A stretch of 64,000 bases of DNA from Pseudoalteromonas viridis (lineage in GTDB: Bacteria; Pseudomonadota; Gammaproteobacteria; Enterobacterales; Alteromonadaceae), in contig NZ_CP072425.1 of NCBI RefSeq assembly GCF_017742995.1, positions 3,286,001 through 3,350,000 of the forward strand. Direction: 5' to 3'. Below, in pieces: positions 37,229 to 47,114 of this stretch. Under the pieces are notes generated by a model. That model saw only the letters and a list, made by a program, of their open reading frames with translations, did not search any database and was not told the origin of the DNA. Each line of letters opens with the position of its first letter. Position 1 is the stretch's first letter. Made by a program: the position numbers and the translations under genes.

Positions 37229-37956
37229 GGGGTTTTGGTCTCGTCTTATGTTGTTTTAACTGCGAGGTCTAGTTCTCTGTAGTGGCCAAAGTCACTGTGC
37301 TTTGACATCTGGTAGCTTGCCGCTGATGCCAATATGTTTCTACATAGCGCAAATAATCATCACCAAATAGCGCGAATAATCATCACCAAAGAACATGCGA
37401 ACATGAAACTCTACTACCGGAAAGAAGAGCCTGGCTCGTTCTAATATAACTTTTGAACAAGGTGCGATCTAATGGAATAACAATATGTTTCTTAGATACT
37501 TTCTATCGCTCAGTGACCGAAAGTTCACATTGTCATGATGTAAATGTATATCCTGAATATTATGTCATGAAACAGCCGATCGTTGGATTTGAATTTCATT
37601 AAGTATGGGAATTTATTGTTGAGCAAATTTTATTTTAATGTTATCTATATGTTGATTTATGTTTTGCTTTAGATGCATTAATAAAAACAAAACGTTGTTT
37701 TTAGGTATTGCATGAAGGTAAAGAGTGTCAGGTTCGTTTTATCCCGATCATTAAGTGGGTTACCTGAGTCGCCACCTGATTACCCACGACCGAGCTTTGG
37801 CTGAAGCGAAGGAAAATTCGAAGCGTAATTAGCACATCGTGTTGTTATCCAACATAGTTTCAATATATGAATCTGATTGTAGACAGCTTTTTTAACCATT
37901 AGACGATTTAGTCTACAAGCGAGCAGGTGTTGGATAGAGTAGTTGAAGGAGTAGTA
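37229..37956. other. AT-rich intergenic region at the left edge of the island
   Basis: About 730 bp with no convincing gene, clearly more AT-rich than the flanks, especially 37440-37680. It contains a 23-bp tandem repeat at 37344-37389. This is the probable promoter region of the cysteine-rich protein / hybrid sensor operon, but no clear promoter could be picked. Confidence 0.6.
37344..37389. repeat. 23-bp tandem duplication
   Basis: Two adjacent 23-bp units (37344-37366 and 37367-37389), each ATAGCGC(A/G)AATAATCATCA and CCAA, differ at one base. Located about 115 bp after the small membrane-protein gene at the left edge of the island. Confidence 0.85.
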
Positions 37957-39447
37957 ATGCGAGCTTTAGATAAAAGAGAGACCAATCCGGGCATCATTTT
38001 AAATTTCCTAGTCAATTTATCATTTCTGATCTTGTGTGTGGCTGTCAGTAGTGCACAGGCCCAATTTTTAGTTGCAGATGGCAACAGTTGCCCAACAGGC
38101 TTTCACCTTGCCAGCGCAGAAGAAGTAAAGCTTAGCCATAGTGAAGCTTGTGTCTTAGCTTCGCCGGGGGAAGCGCTGCGTTTGTCTGGACTGGCTTCGA
38201 TAGCTGGAGCCAGTGCCAATTGTGATATCAAGGAATTGGATCTTAGAATATTGGAACGTTCACTGTGTCAAAGTAACAATATTCAATGTGCGGATAATGA
38301 GCAGTTAGTGCGGGGACAAACTGTGCCAGACTTTTGTGCTCGTGTTGACTTACCAGAAGATTTAACCTCATGGGATCTCGCTGCCAGTTGGAAGTGTCAT
38401 GAAAACGGTAACGGTGGATTTTCTCACTTTCAATACCTCCATACACCGCCCAGCGAGCTTTGCAGTGCTCAGTCAGTTATAACAGAAACCAATATTCTTG
38501 GCCGTGTTGTTGAATTTAAGCAAGTGTTTGGAACTAAAACCTTGCTTTGTGATGACAAAGTACAGCCTGCCTATAATGAAGCGGGTAAAATTGTGGCTTG
38601 TCCATTTGGCTCCGAGTTAGTCAAGGGACATACCGCAGAAGAACACTGTGCATTTTATTGGGAAGATAGCGGCTTAAATACCAATGCTGAGCAAGTTTGT
38701 AAGAACTTAGGCGGATTTAAAGGGTATCAATATCGTATTTTTAAGGACGACTACTTACCTAAATTGCCTAATACGAATCAACTTTGCGGCCCCGATGGTA
38801 ATATGGTGATGATACCTAATGGACAGAAAACGATCATTTGTAACAATGAGCAATTGCCACAGTACGATGAGTTTGGAGAACTTATTAGCTGTCCAGCTTA
38901 CACCATCAGAGTAAACGGGCATAGCACCGGTGTTGTGGATCACTGCGCATTTCCTGAGGGGCATTTTTGGTATGGTCTCAGTCCCGAATTGGATGAAAAC
39001 GACTATTTAGTGGAAGAGGATATTTGCTTTAACGTTGCCAGGCGTGGAAGCGCAGTGAGAAGGGTCCAGAATCATGACGGTTCAATAACCCTGCTCTGTA
39101 GTAAAGAGGACTTTGCGCACCCGGTTGCAACGGAGATGGAGGTTGCGAGTGATCCGAGTGGTTTAAGCTGTGAAAGCAAGACGCAAGAGTACATTGCTGC
39201 AAATAGACAATATTCAGGACTGGTATTTCGTAGTCATTGCGCCTGGTTACCAGATGCGGAGCAGTTTATTGCAGAAGGCCTGGATATTAACGGGGTGGAT
39301 GTTTGTGGCGAACGTTCTCAGCCACATAGCGTTTTTAAATTTGCAGGCTATATCTACCCTGGAGGAGTCAAAACCCCCGATTGTCAATGTGAAGGTGGAG
39401 GTTGCCCCAGTAGCCAGGATTCGGGACGGTTCAAAGGTCCCAATTGA
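37957..39447 (+). CDS. Cysteine-rich secreted repeat protein, unknown function
   Basis: A 496-residue secreted protein with a signal peptide ending AVSSAQA-QF. It has about 30 cysteines. Imperfect repeats of roughly 95 residues carry a motif like C-P-x-G-x-x-L-V-(R/K/N)-G-(Q/H)-x-x-x-x-x-C-A: compare LVRGQTVPDFCA, LVKGHTAEEHCAF, RVNGHSTGVVDHCAF and LVFRSHCAW. ATG 37957 follows GAAGGAG; upstream GTG/TTG starts are less likely. The hybrid sensor gene starts 8 bp later, so they are co-transcribed. I do not recognise the family. Periplasmic location and pairing suggest a partner of the sensor. Confidence 0.75.
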   Translation: MRALDKRETNPGIILNFLVNLSFLILCVAVSSAQAQFLVADGNSCPTGFHLASAEEVKLSHSEACVLASPGEALRLSGLASIAGASANCDIKELDLRILERSLCQSNNIQCADNEQLVRGQTVPDFCARVDLPEDLTSWDLAASWKCHENGNGGFSHFQYLHTPPSELCSAQSVITETNILGRVVEFKQVFGTKTLLCDDKVQPAYNEAGKIVACPFGSELVKGHTAEEHCAFYWEDSGLNTNAEQVCKNLGGFKGYQYRIFKDDYLPKLPNTNQLCGPDGNMVMIPNGQKTIICNNEQLPQYDEFGELISCPAYTIRVNGHSTGVVDHCAFPEGHFWYGLSPELDENDYLVEEDICFNVARRGSAVRRVQNHDGSITLLCSKEDFAHPVATEMEVASDPSGLSCESKTQEYIAANRQYSGLVFRSHCAWLPDAEQFIAEGLDINGVDVCGERSQPHSVFKFAGYIYPGGVKTPDCQCEGGGCPSSQDSGRFKGPN

Positions 39448-39454
39448 GGGTTGA

Positions 39455-42400
39455 ATGATGTTTAGCCGGATCACTAAAGCCTTACTCTTGTATTGGCTTG
39501 CGGGTATTCACTTTTGTCAGGCTTATGCGACATATCCTGTGTTTAGTCATATCGATCGCAAACAGGGACTGTCGCACCCGCACATTAATGCAATTGTGAA
39601 AGATGACCAGGGGTATATGTGGTTTGCCACAGAAGATGGTCTCAATCGTTATGATGGTTATGAGATTAAAGTGTATCGCCACAAGGCTGGTGACCCAACT
39701 TCAGTGAACGATAATCATATCACCACTTTATTGCTAGACAGTCGCGGGCGGTTGTGGGTTGGCACTTTACGTGGTGTCAGCCTCTATATTGCTGAACAGG
39801 ATAATTTTACTCGTTACTTGTCGAAAGAGGGTGATACACCCCGCGTGTTCTCTCTCTATGAAAATAGTAATAATGAGATACTCATTGGAACAAACGGCGG
39901 TGGTATCTTGCGGGCTGCCGATGACACCTTATCGTTAACACCGCCACCTGAACTTGATTTTAAGCAGATAAGAAGCCGTAAAATTAAAGTGTTTTCTGAG
40001 TTTGAATACACATATGTGGTAGGAACAGATGACGGGCTATTTGTTATCGATCCGGCCCAAAATAAAATCGTGGATTATCACTTTAGCTATTCGGGCGGTG
40101 ATGATCTATTTTCAAATGATATTAACGTGGTCTATAAAAAAAATGCGCATGAGCTATTGATTGGTAGTGGAGATGGTTTACATGTTTTAAATCTGCAAAC
40201 TCAGCAGCATTACACTGTGAGTAAGGCCATGCTGAATGGGCGTCAAACAAGTCATAAAGTGATCAAGACCATTACCGATATGGGTAAGGGGGTTTTATGG
40301 CTGGGGACAGATGATGGAATAAGAGTGGCAGACCATGAACTGACGCAAGTGTCCAGCATAAAACACAACAAAGAAGATGCTCGATCTTTAAGTTCGAATG
40401 CCGTGACAAGCGTATTCAAAGATGAGTCAGGGCTTGTCTGGATGGGTACGAAAACAACAGGTATCAATCTTTATAACCCTAATGTTCAGGCTTTTGGTTT
40501 GCATAAATTTGCAAATGACATCAATGGCTGTGTGGCAAATAACACTCACTTCAATATTCTAAAGTCATCTGAAACAGATATATGGCTCGATGCCTATCAG
40601 AAGGGACTCTTTCGGCTCAATCTGAACTCTGGAGCATGCTTTCAATATGAGGGTATCGCACACGAATTACACGTGAATAACGACGTGATCAATGCAGGTT
40701 CACTGTTCGAGCACAGCCAAGGTGATATTTGGCTAGGTACTTTGAAGGGGGCCATTTACCGGCTAAAGAAAGGGCAACATACATTTGAGCGGTTTGTCGG
40801 TAAGAATGAAGCGCAACTCAGACCTGGGGCGCTGCGTGCAGTTGTTGAAGACCACAAAGGAAACTTATGGATGGGTTTTGATTATGGTGGTCTGCGTTAT
40901 TTTGATTATGAAACCGAGCTCTATCAGGCATTTTCTCATGATGAAAAACAGCAAAACACGCTGAGTAGTAATTTTATTTTTGCACTTGCACTGGACGAAA
41001 AGCGAAAAGTGTTATGGATTGGCTCTGAAACTGGTGGCATTGATAAGTATGATCTGGATACACAACGCTTTACTCGCTACTGGTACAGTGAGAAGCGCGT
41101 TGATGGCCTAAAAAGTGGAGTCTATTCACTGCTCCATGACGAGCGGGGGTATGTTTGGGCTGGTACAATGGGCAGTGGATTGGTGCGTATTGATGAAGAA
41201 AGTGATGAGATACGCTATTTCACCACGGACAATGGACTACCTAATAATACAATTTACAAAGTCCTGAAGGACAATCAGGGGATAGTATGGCTGGCGACCA
41301 ACCATGGGTTGGCTAGATTTGACCCCGCGACAAATGAAGTCCGTAATTATTACGCCAGTGATGGGCTACAGGGGAATGAATTTAATACCGGTGGATTTTT
41401 CGACCCGCTTAGTAGCCAGATGTTTCTTGTTGGCTCTCAGGGGGTGAATATATTCTACCCGCGCAATATAAAGCTTGATCAGAGCAAAGCCCGCACAGTG
41501 ATCACACAATTTTTGCTGTTCAATCGGCCTCAGACTGCATTGTTAAAAACTGACGAAAAATATCAGACCTATCTTGATTTAGAATATCAGCAAAACTTAT
41601 TTAGTTTTGCTTTTTCCGGGCTGCATTACGCTGATCCTCAGAGACAGCATTATCAGTATATGCTAGAGGGGTTTGATCTTGATTGGCGCACAACCAGCTT
41701 TAAGCAGCGTACTGCGACTTATACTAACCTCGACCCTGGACAGTACTTATTTCGGGTAAAGTCCAGTAATCACCACGGGGTATGGGGAGATGAAACTCAG
41801 GTTAGAGTCACAATTTTTCCACCTATATGGTTAACGTGGTGGGCAAAACTGTGTTACCTGCTCGTCACTGTTGTTGTTATGTTTGTCGTATATCGCTTTA
41901 GAACAAAAAGTATGCGCGCGCAAAACCGGGAACTTGAGCTTCGAGTGGCATCTCGTACCCACGAACTAAATCAGGAAAAGCAGCGGGTAGAAGCTCTGTT
42001 GCAACACAAGTCAAAAGAGTTTGAAAATATTTCCCACGAATTCAGAACGCCTCTGGCGATTATTATTGGTCGGGCTCAACAGCAATTACAGCAAACCATT
42101 TCGCCGGAGCAGAGGGCAGCTTTTGACGTTATTGCCAATATCGGTCAGCGCTTAGCACTCACTGTAGATGATGTAATTGCGTTAGCGAAGTTTCAGCAAC
42201 AAGAACCGCAGCATTGTTTTCGGTTAGTATCGGTATCCACTCTGGTGAGTGATATTTGTGAGCAGATGTCATGTTATGCCACTTTAAAGCAGCAGCAATT
42301 TTTAACCTCAATCAACCCGGGTATTTTTCACTATTGCCAGCCCTACGCAATAGAGAAGCTGGTCAATAATCTGCTCTCCAATGCTATCAAGTACACACCA

Positions 42401-43540
42401 AACCGAGGGCAGGTTAAAGTGGCGTTAGAGCAACAAGGTGAAAAGTATCAGCTTACAGTCTCGGACAATGGTGTCGGCATTGCCAAAGCGCAGCAGGAAA
42501 TAATTTTTAAACGTTTTTATCGATGTGATGACAGCACTTTGACTGCGCCGGGTTCTGGGATAGGCTTATCCCTTGTCAGAGATATTGTTACGCTCCATGA
42601 TGGAGAGATAGAGCTATATAGTGAGCCAGGCAAAGGTAGTCAGTTTATCGTGACCTTTTCGTCTGCGTCGAAAAGGGTAGAAGAATATGATTATTCAATT
42701 GACCCGAAAAGCATAGAACTGATGATGTTAAATCAGCAAACCGATGAGCAGTTCGCTGAGAGTTACGTGGGCAGCACGTCATTGCCAAGTCTATTGGTGG
42801 TAGAGGACAATCGTCAATTGAATGCGCTGTTGCGCGAGCAATTAGCCGAACGTTATCAAGTGTTTAGTGCTTTCACTGGCGTTGATGGTCTATCTATTGC
42901 CATAAACCAGGTTCCGGATATCATTATTAGTGACATTAATATGCCGAAAATGGATGGCTATCAGTTGCTTGATAAGGTAAAAAATCATCCTGGGATCAGT
43001 CATATTCCCGTGATTTTATTAACGGCGCAATGCGATGCAGAATCAAGGCTAACGGGATTTAAATATAAAGCAGATGCCTATGTAGCCAAGCCTTACCATC
43101 TTAATGAACTCTTGGCGGTACTGGAGGCGCAACACTTTAACCGGCAGAAAGTGCGTGAACATATTGGAAGCCTGTTAGCCAATGAACGACCAATAAGTGA
43201 AGCTGGATTGGACGAATACAGCAATGAAGTCATTGATAATTGCGTCACCTATATCACAGAGCATTATCAAGAGGCGTCGTTGTCCGTGAAGTCTTTACTC
43301 GATACAGCTTGTTTAAGTGAGCGTCAGTTGCAGCGAAAATTTCAGGAAACAGTGGGAATGACGCCTGGAGAATTTATTAAGGAGTATAGATTGAAACGCG
43401 CACAACCTTTGCTGCGCAAGGCCATTAAAGTTAACGATGTTGCACAGAGAGTTGGTTTCAGCAGCGCGAATCATTTTTCTCGTCAGTACAGGGAAAAGTT
43501 TGGTTATCCACCATCGCAAGAGGCGAAACGTTCTGCATAA
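39455..43540 (+). CDS. Hybrid two-component system protein (periplasmic propeller-HisKA-HATPase-REC-AraC)
   Basis: A 1361-residue one-protein signalling system. A signal peptide (LLLYWLAGIHFCQAYA) is followed by many two-component-regulator-propeller repeats (GYMWFATEDGLNRYDG, GRLWVGTLRGVSLY and so on), a Y_Y_Y domain (about 700-790) and one TM (about 798-818). The cytoplasmic part has a kinase with phospho-acceptor His861 in ISHEFRTPL, an ATPase domain with N- and G-boxes (NNLLSNAIKYTP, SGIGLSLVRDI), a receiver with Asp1160 in ISDINMPKMDG, and a C-terminal AraC DNA-binding domain (about 1255-1355). In Bacteroidetes such proteins activate glycan-utilisation loci. Here the likely targets are the secreted phosphoesterase genes downstream. 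Confidence 0.95.
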   Translation: MMFSRITKALLLYWLAGIHFCQAYATYPVFSHIDRKQGLSHPHINAIVKDDQGYMWFATEDGLNRYDGYEIKVYRHKAGDPTSVNDNHITTLLLDSRGRLWVGTLRGVSLYIAEQDNFTRYLSKEGDTPRVFSLYENSNNEILIGTNGGGILRAADDTLSLTPPPELDFKQIRSRKIKVFSEFEYTYVVGTDDGLFVIDPAQNKIVDYHFSYSGGDDLFSNDINVVYKKNAHELLIGSGDGLHVLNLQTQQHYTVSKAMLNGRQTSHKVIKTITDMGKGVLWLGTDDGIRVADHELTQVSSIKHNKEDARSLSSNAVTSVFKDESGLVWMGTKTTGINLYNPNVQAFGLHKFANDINGCVANNTHFNILKSSETDIWLDAYQKGLFRLNLNSGACFQYEGIAHELHVNNDVINAGSLFEHSQGDIWLGTLKGAIYRLKKGQHTFERFVGKNEAQLRPGALRAVVEDHKGNLWMGFDYGGLRYFDYETELYQAFSHDEKQQNTLSSNFIFALALDEKRKVLWIGSETGGIDKYDLDTQRFTRYWYSEKRVDGLKSGVYSLLHDERGYVWAGTMGSGLVRIDEESDEIRYFTTDNGLPNNTIYKVLKDNQGIVWLATNHGLARFDPATNEVRNYYASDGLQGNEFNTGGFFDPLSSQMFLVGSQGVNIFYPRNIKLDQSKARTVITQFLLFNRPQTALLKTDEKYQTYLDLEYQQNLFSFAFSGLHYADPQRQHYQYMLEGFDLDWRTTSFKQRTATYTNLDPGQYLFRVKSSNHHGVWGDETQVRVTIFPPIWLTWWAKLCYLLVTVVVMFVVYRFRTKSMRAQNRELELRVASRTHELNQEKQRVEALLQHKSKEFENISHEFRTPLAIIIGRAQQQLQQTISPEQRAAFDVIANIGQRLALTVDDVIALAKFQQQEPQHCFRLVSVSTLVSDICEQMSCYATLKQQQFLTSINPGIFHYCQPYAIEKLVNNLLSNAIKYTPNRGQVKVALEQQGEKYQLTVSDNGVGIAKAQQEIIFKRFYRCDDSTLTAPGSGIGLSLVRDIVTLHDGEIELYSEPGKGSQFIVTFSSASKRVEEYDYSIDPKSIELMMLNQQTDEQFAESYVGSTSLPSLLVVEDNRQLNALLREQLAERYQVFSAFTGVDGLSIAINQVPDIIISDINMPKMDGYQLLDKVKNHPGISHIPVILLTAQCDAESRLTGFKYKADAYVAKPYHLNELLAVLEAQHFNRQKVREHIGSLLANERPISEAGLDEYSNEVIDNCVTYITEHYQEASLSVKSLLDTACLSERQLQRKFQETVGMTPGEFIKEYRLKRAQPLLRKAIKVNDVAQRVGFSSANHFSRQYREKFGYPPSQEAKRSA

Positions 43541-43815
43541 TATGGGGTTGCTCACTGAGGGGATCAGGGCGATGCTTTTACTTCTGGAATCACACTCAGT
43601 CTAGCCAGAAGATCCGATGTGTTTTCCACCGAGTACCTAGGGTAAAGCGCTTCTTTAATGGAGGTAAGAGCAAAAACGACAAAGGTAAGATACAATCCGA
43701 CATTTAATTAGCTCTTTGTTTTAATTGGTTTTTAATCTTGTAGTCTGAGTTTGCGTCATAGCTGTCAGACAGTGTTAGTGACGCAATAGGTCTTAACAGA
43801 TAACAAGGTTATTTT

Positions 43816-46518
43816 ATGAAATTACAACACTTACTTTATCCCTCATTGCTCGTCGGGGGGTTAGCCGGGCAGGTTGTGCACGCAGCTGAAATTAATTTTT
43901 TTGCTATCTCTGATCCACAGTTTGCATTTGGCAATGGTAATGATGGGCGAGCAAGAGCAACCATGCGTGATGTCGCAATATTAACGAACAATTGCTCTGA
44001 TTGCTCTAAAGTTGTTCCGATTGCTGGCGATCTCAGCATGGACGGTAATGGCAGAACTTCTTACGGTAATGCCTATAAGGATATGGTCAACCTGGGGGCG
44101 AAGCCATTAGATGGGGTAGGCAATCATGATACCCACGACTATGCCTATGGAGAGACGAGTTTTGATGATAGAGCTCAGCTTCTCAAGGGCCAGGATTTGG
44201 TTAATAAAGGGTGGAAAATCTTTCATCATTCAAAGAATGAAATGAAAGCCGATGGTGGTCGCTGTAATATTGGTGCGTATTGTGACAATGCATCGGTTTA
44301 TTATTATACTGTTAAGCTTCAAAACCCCACTGACCCTAGCGGCTCTGCTTACCTTATCCAGTTGCACAACAATATCTATTCAGATAGTGCAGTCGACTAT
44401 CTGAAGGAATTGAAGGAAGAAAAAGGCGAAGAAATTGGTCAATCACCTATCTTTTTGGTTTCTCATCAACTTGATGACACCAAAGCTAATGAGAGTGATA
44501 TGCGGAAAGAACTTAAGGTGCTTAATGTTGTGGCCCTTATCCACGGTCACTACAATTGTGAACAGGAAGTGGCCAAGGGTAATCACTGTAATGCCACTGA
44601 AAGTGAACCTGATTTAACTGTCAATCGATATTTCTTGGGTAAAAATGAAAAAGAGGTGTCTATCCCTGCTTTTAACGTCAGCTCCGCATTTCATAATATT
44701 TTCTGGGGTTTTAGTATAGACACCGAGACCAATATCCTGTCTTTTAAACGCTTTAATCGGGGAGAAATGGACAGCGCTTACAACTACGCCGGGTCTTTTG
44801 AAGGTCTGATAAATGATATCCCTTTAAGTGCTCACAACATGCCTTATCGTCAGAAAGGTTTTTTAACGTGTGAGCTGGAAAAAAGCAAAGGCAAATGTCT
44901 CACACAGGCGCTGACGCAGTATGCAACGCACAATGATGAGGAAGATAATAAATGGCATGCCGGGGGCGCTTATGCCGAAGGCGTTGCAGAGAAGGACGAC
45001 CATTTTGGTAAAGTAATCGCGACTGGCGACTTTGATAATGATGGCTACGCCGATATGGCCATCGCGGCGCCAAATGAAGACATCGGTGGGGCCAATGATG
45101 CCGGGACTGTGAATATCATCTACGGAAGCCCAGCAGGGACCAACTCTTTAAAAAGGAGAGGACAAGCGACGGCATTCAGTCAAGAGGATATCTATGATGA
45201 ATATATCAGTAAGCAAGATAAAAATACTAAAGATTTCAGAAATGAAGCGGATGACCATTTTGGCTTTGCCCTTGCCTCTGGGAACTTTAATGGCGATGAA
45301 TATGATGACCTGGCCATTGGTGTGCCAAAGGAGGATTTAAGTTTTGGTGGAAACAACAATGACGGCATGGTTGTTGTGTTATACGGAAGTGCAAACGGCC
45401 TGACGACAGACGGACATGAGATTATTCATCAGCAGACTGAAGGCGTTTCAGGGTCTGCGGAAAAAGATGACCATTTTGGCTTTGCCCTTGCCGCAGGGGA
45501 CTTTAATGGCGATGAACATGATGACCTGGCCATTGGAGTACCGAAAGAAGATGTCAATGATGGCGATAATAACAATGACGGAATGATACATGTGCTCAAT
45601 GGTGGTGAAAATGGGCTCCTGAATGGCTTTAGCGCAGACGAGCAGTCATTCCATCAGGGCAAGTTTAGCCGTATGACTGCTGAAAAAGATGATCACTTTG
45701 GGTTTTCCCTGGCAGCCGGGGATATTAATGGTGATGGTTATGCCGATCTGGCTATTGGCGCTCCTTATGAAGACATTGGCGGCCATGATGATGCTGGTAA
45801 TATTACTATCATGTACGGCCGCAGCCCGGGTCTTAGTATTGCCGACTATGAGTATATTCATGGGAACTTTTCAGAGCTACCCGGCTCTGCCGAAGCTAAT
45901 GACAGGCTTGGCTGGTCGCTGACAATAGGTAACTTTAATGGCGATAATTATGGTGACCTTGTTGTTGGCGTGCCCTATGAAGACTTGGGTTCTGGTGGTA
46001 ATAATAATGATGGCAATGTGTTTGTTATTTACGGCAGCAGAAGCAAGTTAAATAAAAACAAAATTCAGGAGTTCCACCAGAATAAATCCGGCATGCCGGG
46101 TAGTGCTGAAAAAGACGATAAATTCGGTTATAGCCTGGCTCATGGAGACTTCAATAACGATGGGTACGATGACCTTGCTGTCGGGTCGCCAACAGAAGAC
46201 TTGAATGGCAAAGATAACGCCGGCAAAGTTGACATCATTTTTGGCTCGCGATCTGGGTTGAGCTATTCAGATATAAAAAGTTTTCACCAGGGCTTAGCTA
46301 AAATCACCGGCTCTGTGGAAACCGATGACCATTATGGCTATGCCATCGCGACTGGCGACCTGAATAATGATGGGTATGATGATGTGATAATTGGTGTGCC
46401 AAAAGAAGATGTGAGTGCCGGAGACAACAATAATGACGGCACTGTGTCTATTATTTATGGCAGCCGCAATAAATTTTCTATCATTAATGAGCAAGAAGTA
46501 CTTCAAAAGACGAAATAG
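43816..46518 (+). CDS. Secreted metallophosphoesterase with seven FG-GAP repeats
   Basis: A 900-residue secreted protein with a signal peptide ending QVVHA-AE. Residues about 25-330 are a calcineurin-like phosphoesterase: Asp33 in ISDPQ, Asp72 in AGDLSMDG, GNHD at 102-105, and GH at 244-245 in LIHGHYN. Residues about 390-895 hold seven FG-GAP repeats with calcium loops (for example DDHFGKVIATGDFDNDGYAD), enough for one seven-bladed integrin-type propeller. Repeats 2 and 3 are nearly the same in DNA sequence (216-bp period). Phosphoesterase plus propeller recalls the layout of eukaryotic GPI-specific phospholipase D, though the catalytic fold differs. The substrate is probably a surface phospholipid or polymer. 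Confidence 0.88.
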   Translation: MKLQHLLYPSLLVGGLAGQVVHAAEINFFAISDPQFAFGNGNDGRARATMRDVAILTNNCSDCSKVVPIAGDLSMDGNGRTSYGNAYKDMVNLGAKPLDGVGNHDTHDYAYGETSFDDRAQLLKGQDLVNKGWKIFHHSKNEMKADGGRCNIGAYCDNASVYYYTVKLQNPTDPSGSAYLIQLHNNIYSDSAVDYLKELKEEKGEEIGQSPIFLVSHQLDDTKANESDMRKELKVLNVVALIHGHYNCEQEVAKGNHCNATESEPDLTVNRYFLGKNEKEVSIPAFNVSSAFHNIFWGFSIDTETNILSFKRFNRGEMDSAYNYAGSFEGLINDIPLSAHNMPYRQKGFLTCELEKSKGKCLTQALTQYATHNDEEDNKWHAGGAYAEGVAEKDDHFGKVIATGDFDNDGYADMAIAAPNEDIGGANDAGTVNIIYGSPAGTNSLKRRGQATAFSQEDIYDEYISKQDKNTKDFRNEADDHFGFALASGNFNGDEYDDLAIGVPKEDLSFGGNNNDGMVVVLYGSANGLTTDGHEIIHQQTEGVSGSAEKDDHFGFALAAGDFNGDEHDDLAIGVPKEDVNDGDNNNDGMIHVLNGGENGLLNGFSADEQSFHQGKFSRMTAEKDDHFGFSLAAGDINGDGYADLAIGAPYEDIGGHDDAGNITIMYGRSPGLSIADYEYIHGNFSELPGSAEANDRLGWSLTIGNFNGDNYGDLVVGVPYEDLGSGGNNNDGNVFVIYGSRSKLNKNKIQEFHQNKSGMPGSAEKDDKFGYSLAHGDFNNDGYDDLAVGSPTEDLNGKDNAGKVDIIFGSRSGLSYSDIKSFHQGLAKITGSVETDDHYGYAIATGDLNNDGYDDVIIGVPKEDVSAGDNNNDGTVSIIYGSRNKFSIINEQEVLQKTK
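45250..45551 (+). repeat. Recent internal duplication in FG-GAP region
   Basis: The stretch from 45250 recurs from 45466, a 216-bp (72-codon) period, with roughly 88% identity over about 85 bp. The level is much higher than among the other five FG-GAP repeats, so one repeat unit was copied recently. Confidence 0.75.
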
Positions 46519-46550
46519 CAAAACAGAGAGAGCATTAAAACAGGCTTGCT

Positions 46551-46572
46551 AACGGGGGTACATACCCCCGTT
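46551..46572 (+). terminator. Strong hairpin after the FG-GAP phosphoesterase gene
   Basis: A 10-bp perfect stem (AACGGGGGTA with TACCCCCGTT) and a 2-nt loop, 33 bp after the stop codon. The following T run is short (TTCTG), so termination strength is uncertain. Confidence 0.6.
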
Positions 46573-46753
46573 CTGCTATTTGTGGCTTTGTAAACGATGC
46601 TGCAGACACTTTGTAACCTCCACATAAACTGTTCACTCTTAGAACAAAGATAATGCATTTTATGCAGCCCCATTGCTGTTTACTTTCATAACAAAATCGC
46701 GCCTGGTGCGGTTAACTGACCAAGCTGATGTGAACCAATATCCAACAACCTCA

Positions 46754-46951
46754 ATGTCCATAAGTGTTGTTAGAGAGAGCGGACAGGCAGGTGATACCTA
46801 TGGCGAGTTATTTTGCAACGGCCCTGCGAAGTTGAGCAAAGAATGCCAAGAACAGCGACTACTCAACAAAGTATGCACAGATCCGACGAAGGTAGGCGTG
46901 AATGCGACATTGTTGCAACCTGATGTTTTTATTAGTTATTCATATCATTAA
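46754..46951 (+). CDS. Doubtful 65-residue ORF
   Basis: A possible 65-codon ORF starting at ATG 46754 (an open frame reaches back to TTG 46673). It has three cysteines, no signal peptide and no recognised domain; the end is VFISYSYH. No good ribosome binding site is visible. It may be a degraded 3' remnant of an older gene or simply non-coding. Confidence 0.25.
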   Translation: MSISVVRESGQAGDTYGELFCNGPAKLSKECQEQRLLNKVCTDPTKVGVNATLLQPDVFISYSYH

Positions 46952-47114
46952 TATGAGTTTGCCTGCTCGTGGTAACAGACATTGGTCATGCTGCTACGTT
47001 CATTGGAGGAGATACCAGAGCATTAATATGTGTTAACTCTAATCGGTTGTTTGCTCAATCTAGAATTGGCTGCCGTGGTATCAATTTGATTGAATATAAA
47101 CTTAAGGAAGTAAA

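Larger units (their letters stand above)
46519..47114. other. Intergenic region with hairpin and a doubtful small ORF
   Basis: About 600 bp between the metallophosphoesterase and the first PI-PLC-like gene. It holds a strong hairpin at 46551-46572 (AACGGGGGTA / TACCCCCGTT, 2-nt loop) just after the stop, probably ending the upstream transcript, and one doubtful ORF (46754-46951). The gene at 47115 has AAGGAAG before it. Confidence 0.6.

Noticed and set aside
37690..37860. Possible structured RNA in the AT-rich spacer
   Set aside because: Only short imperfect arms (TGGGT / ACCCA) were found; no stable fold or known riboswitch pattern could be supported.
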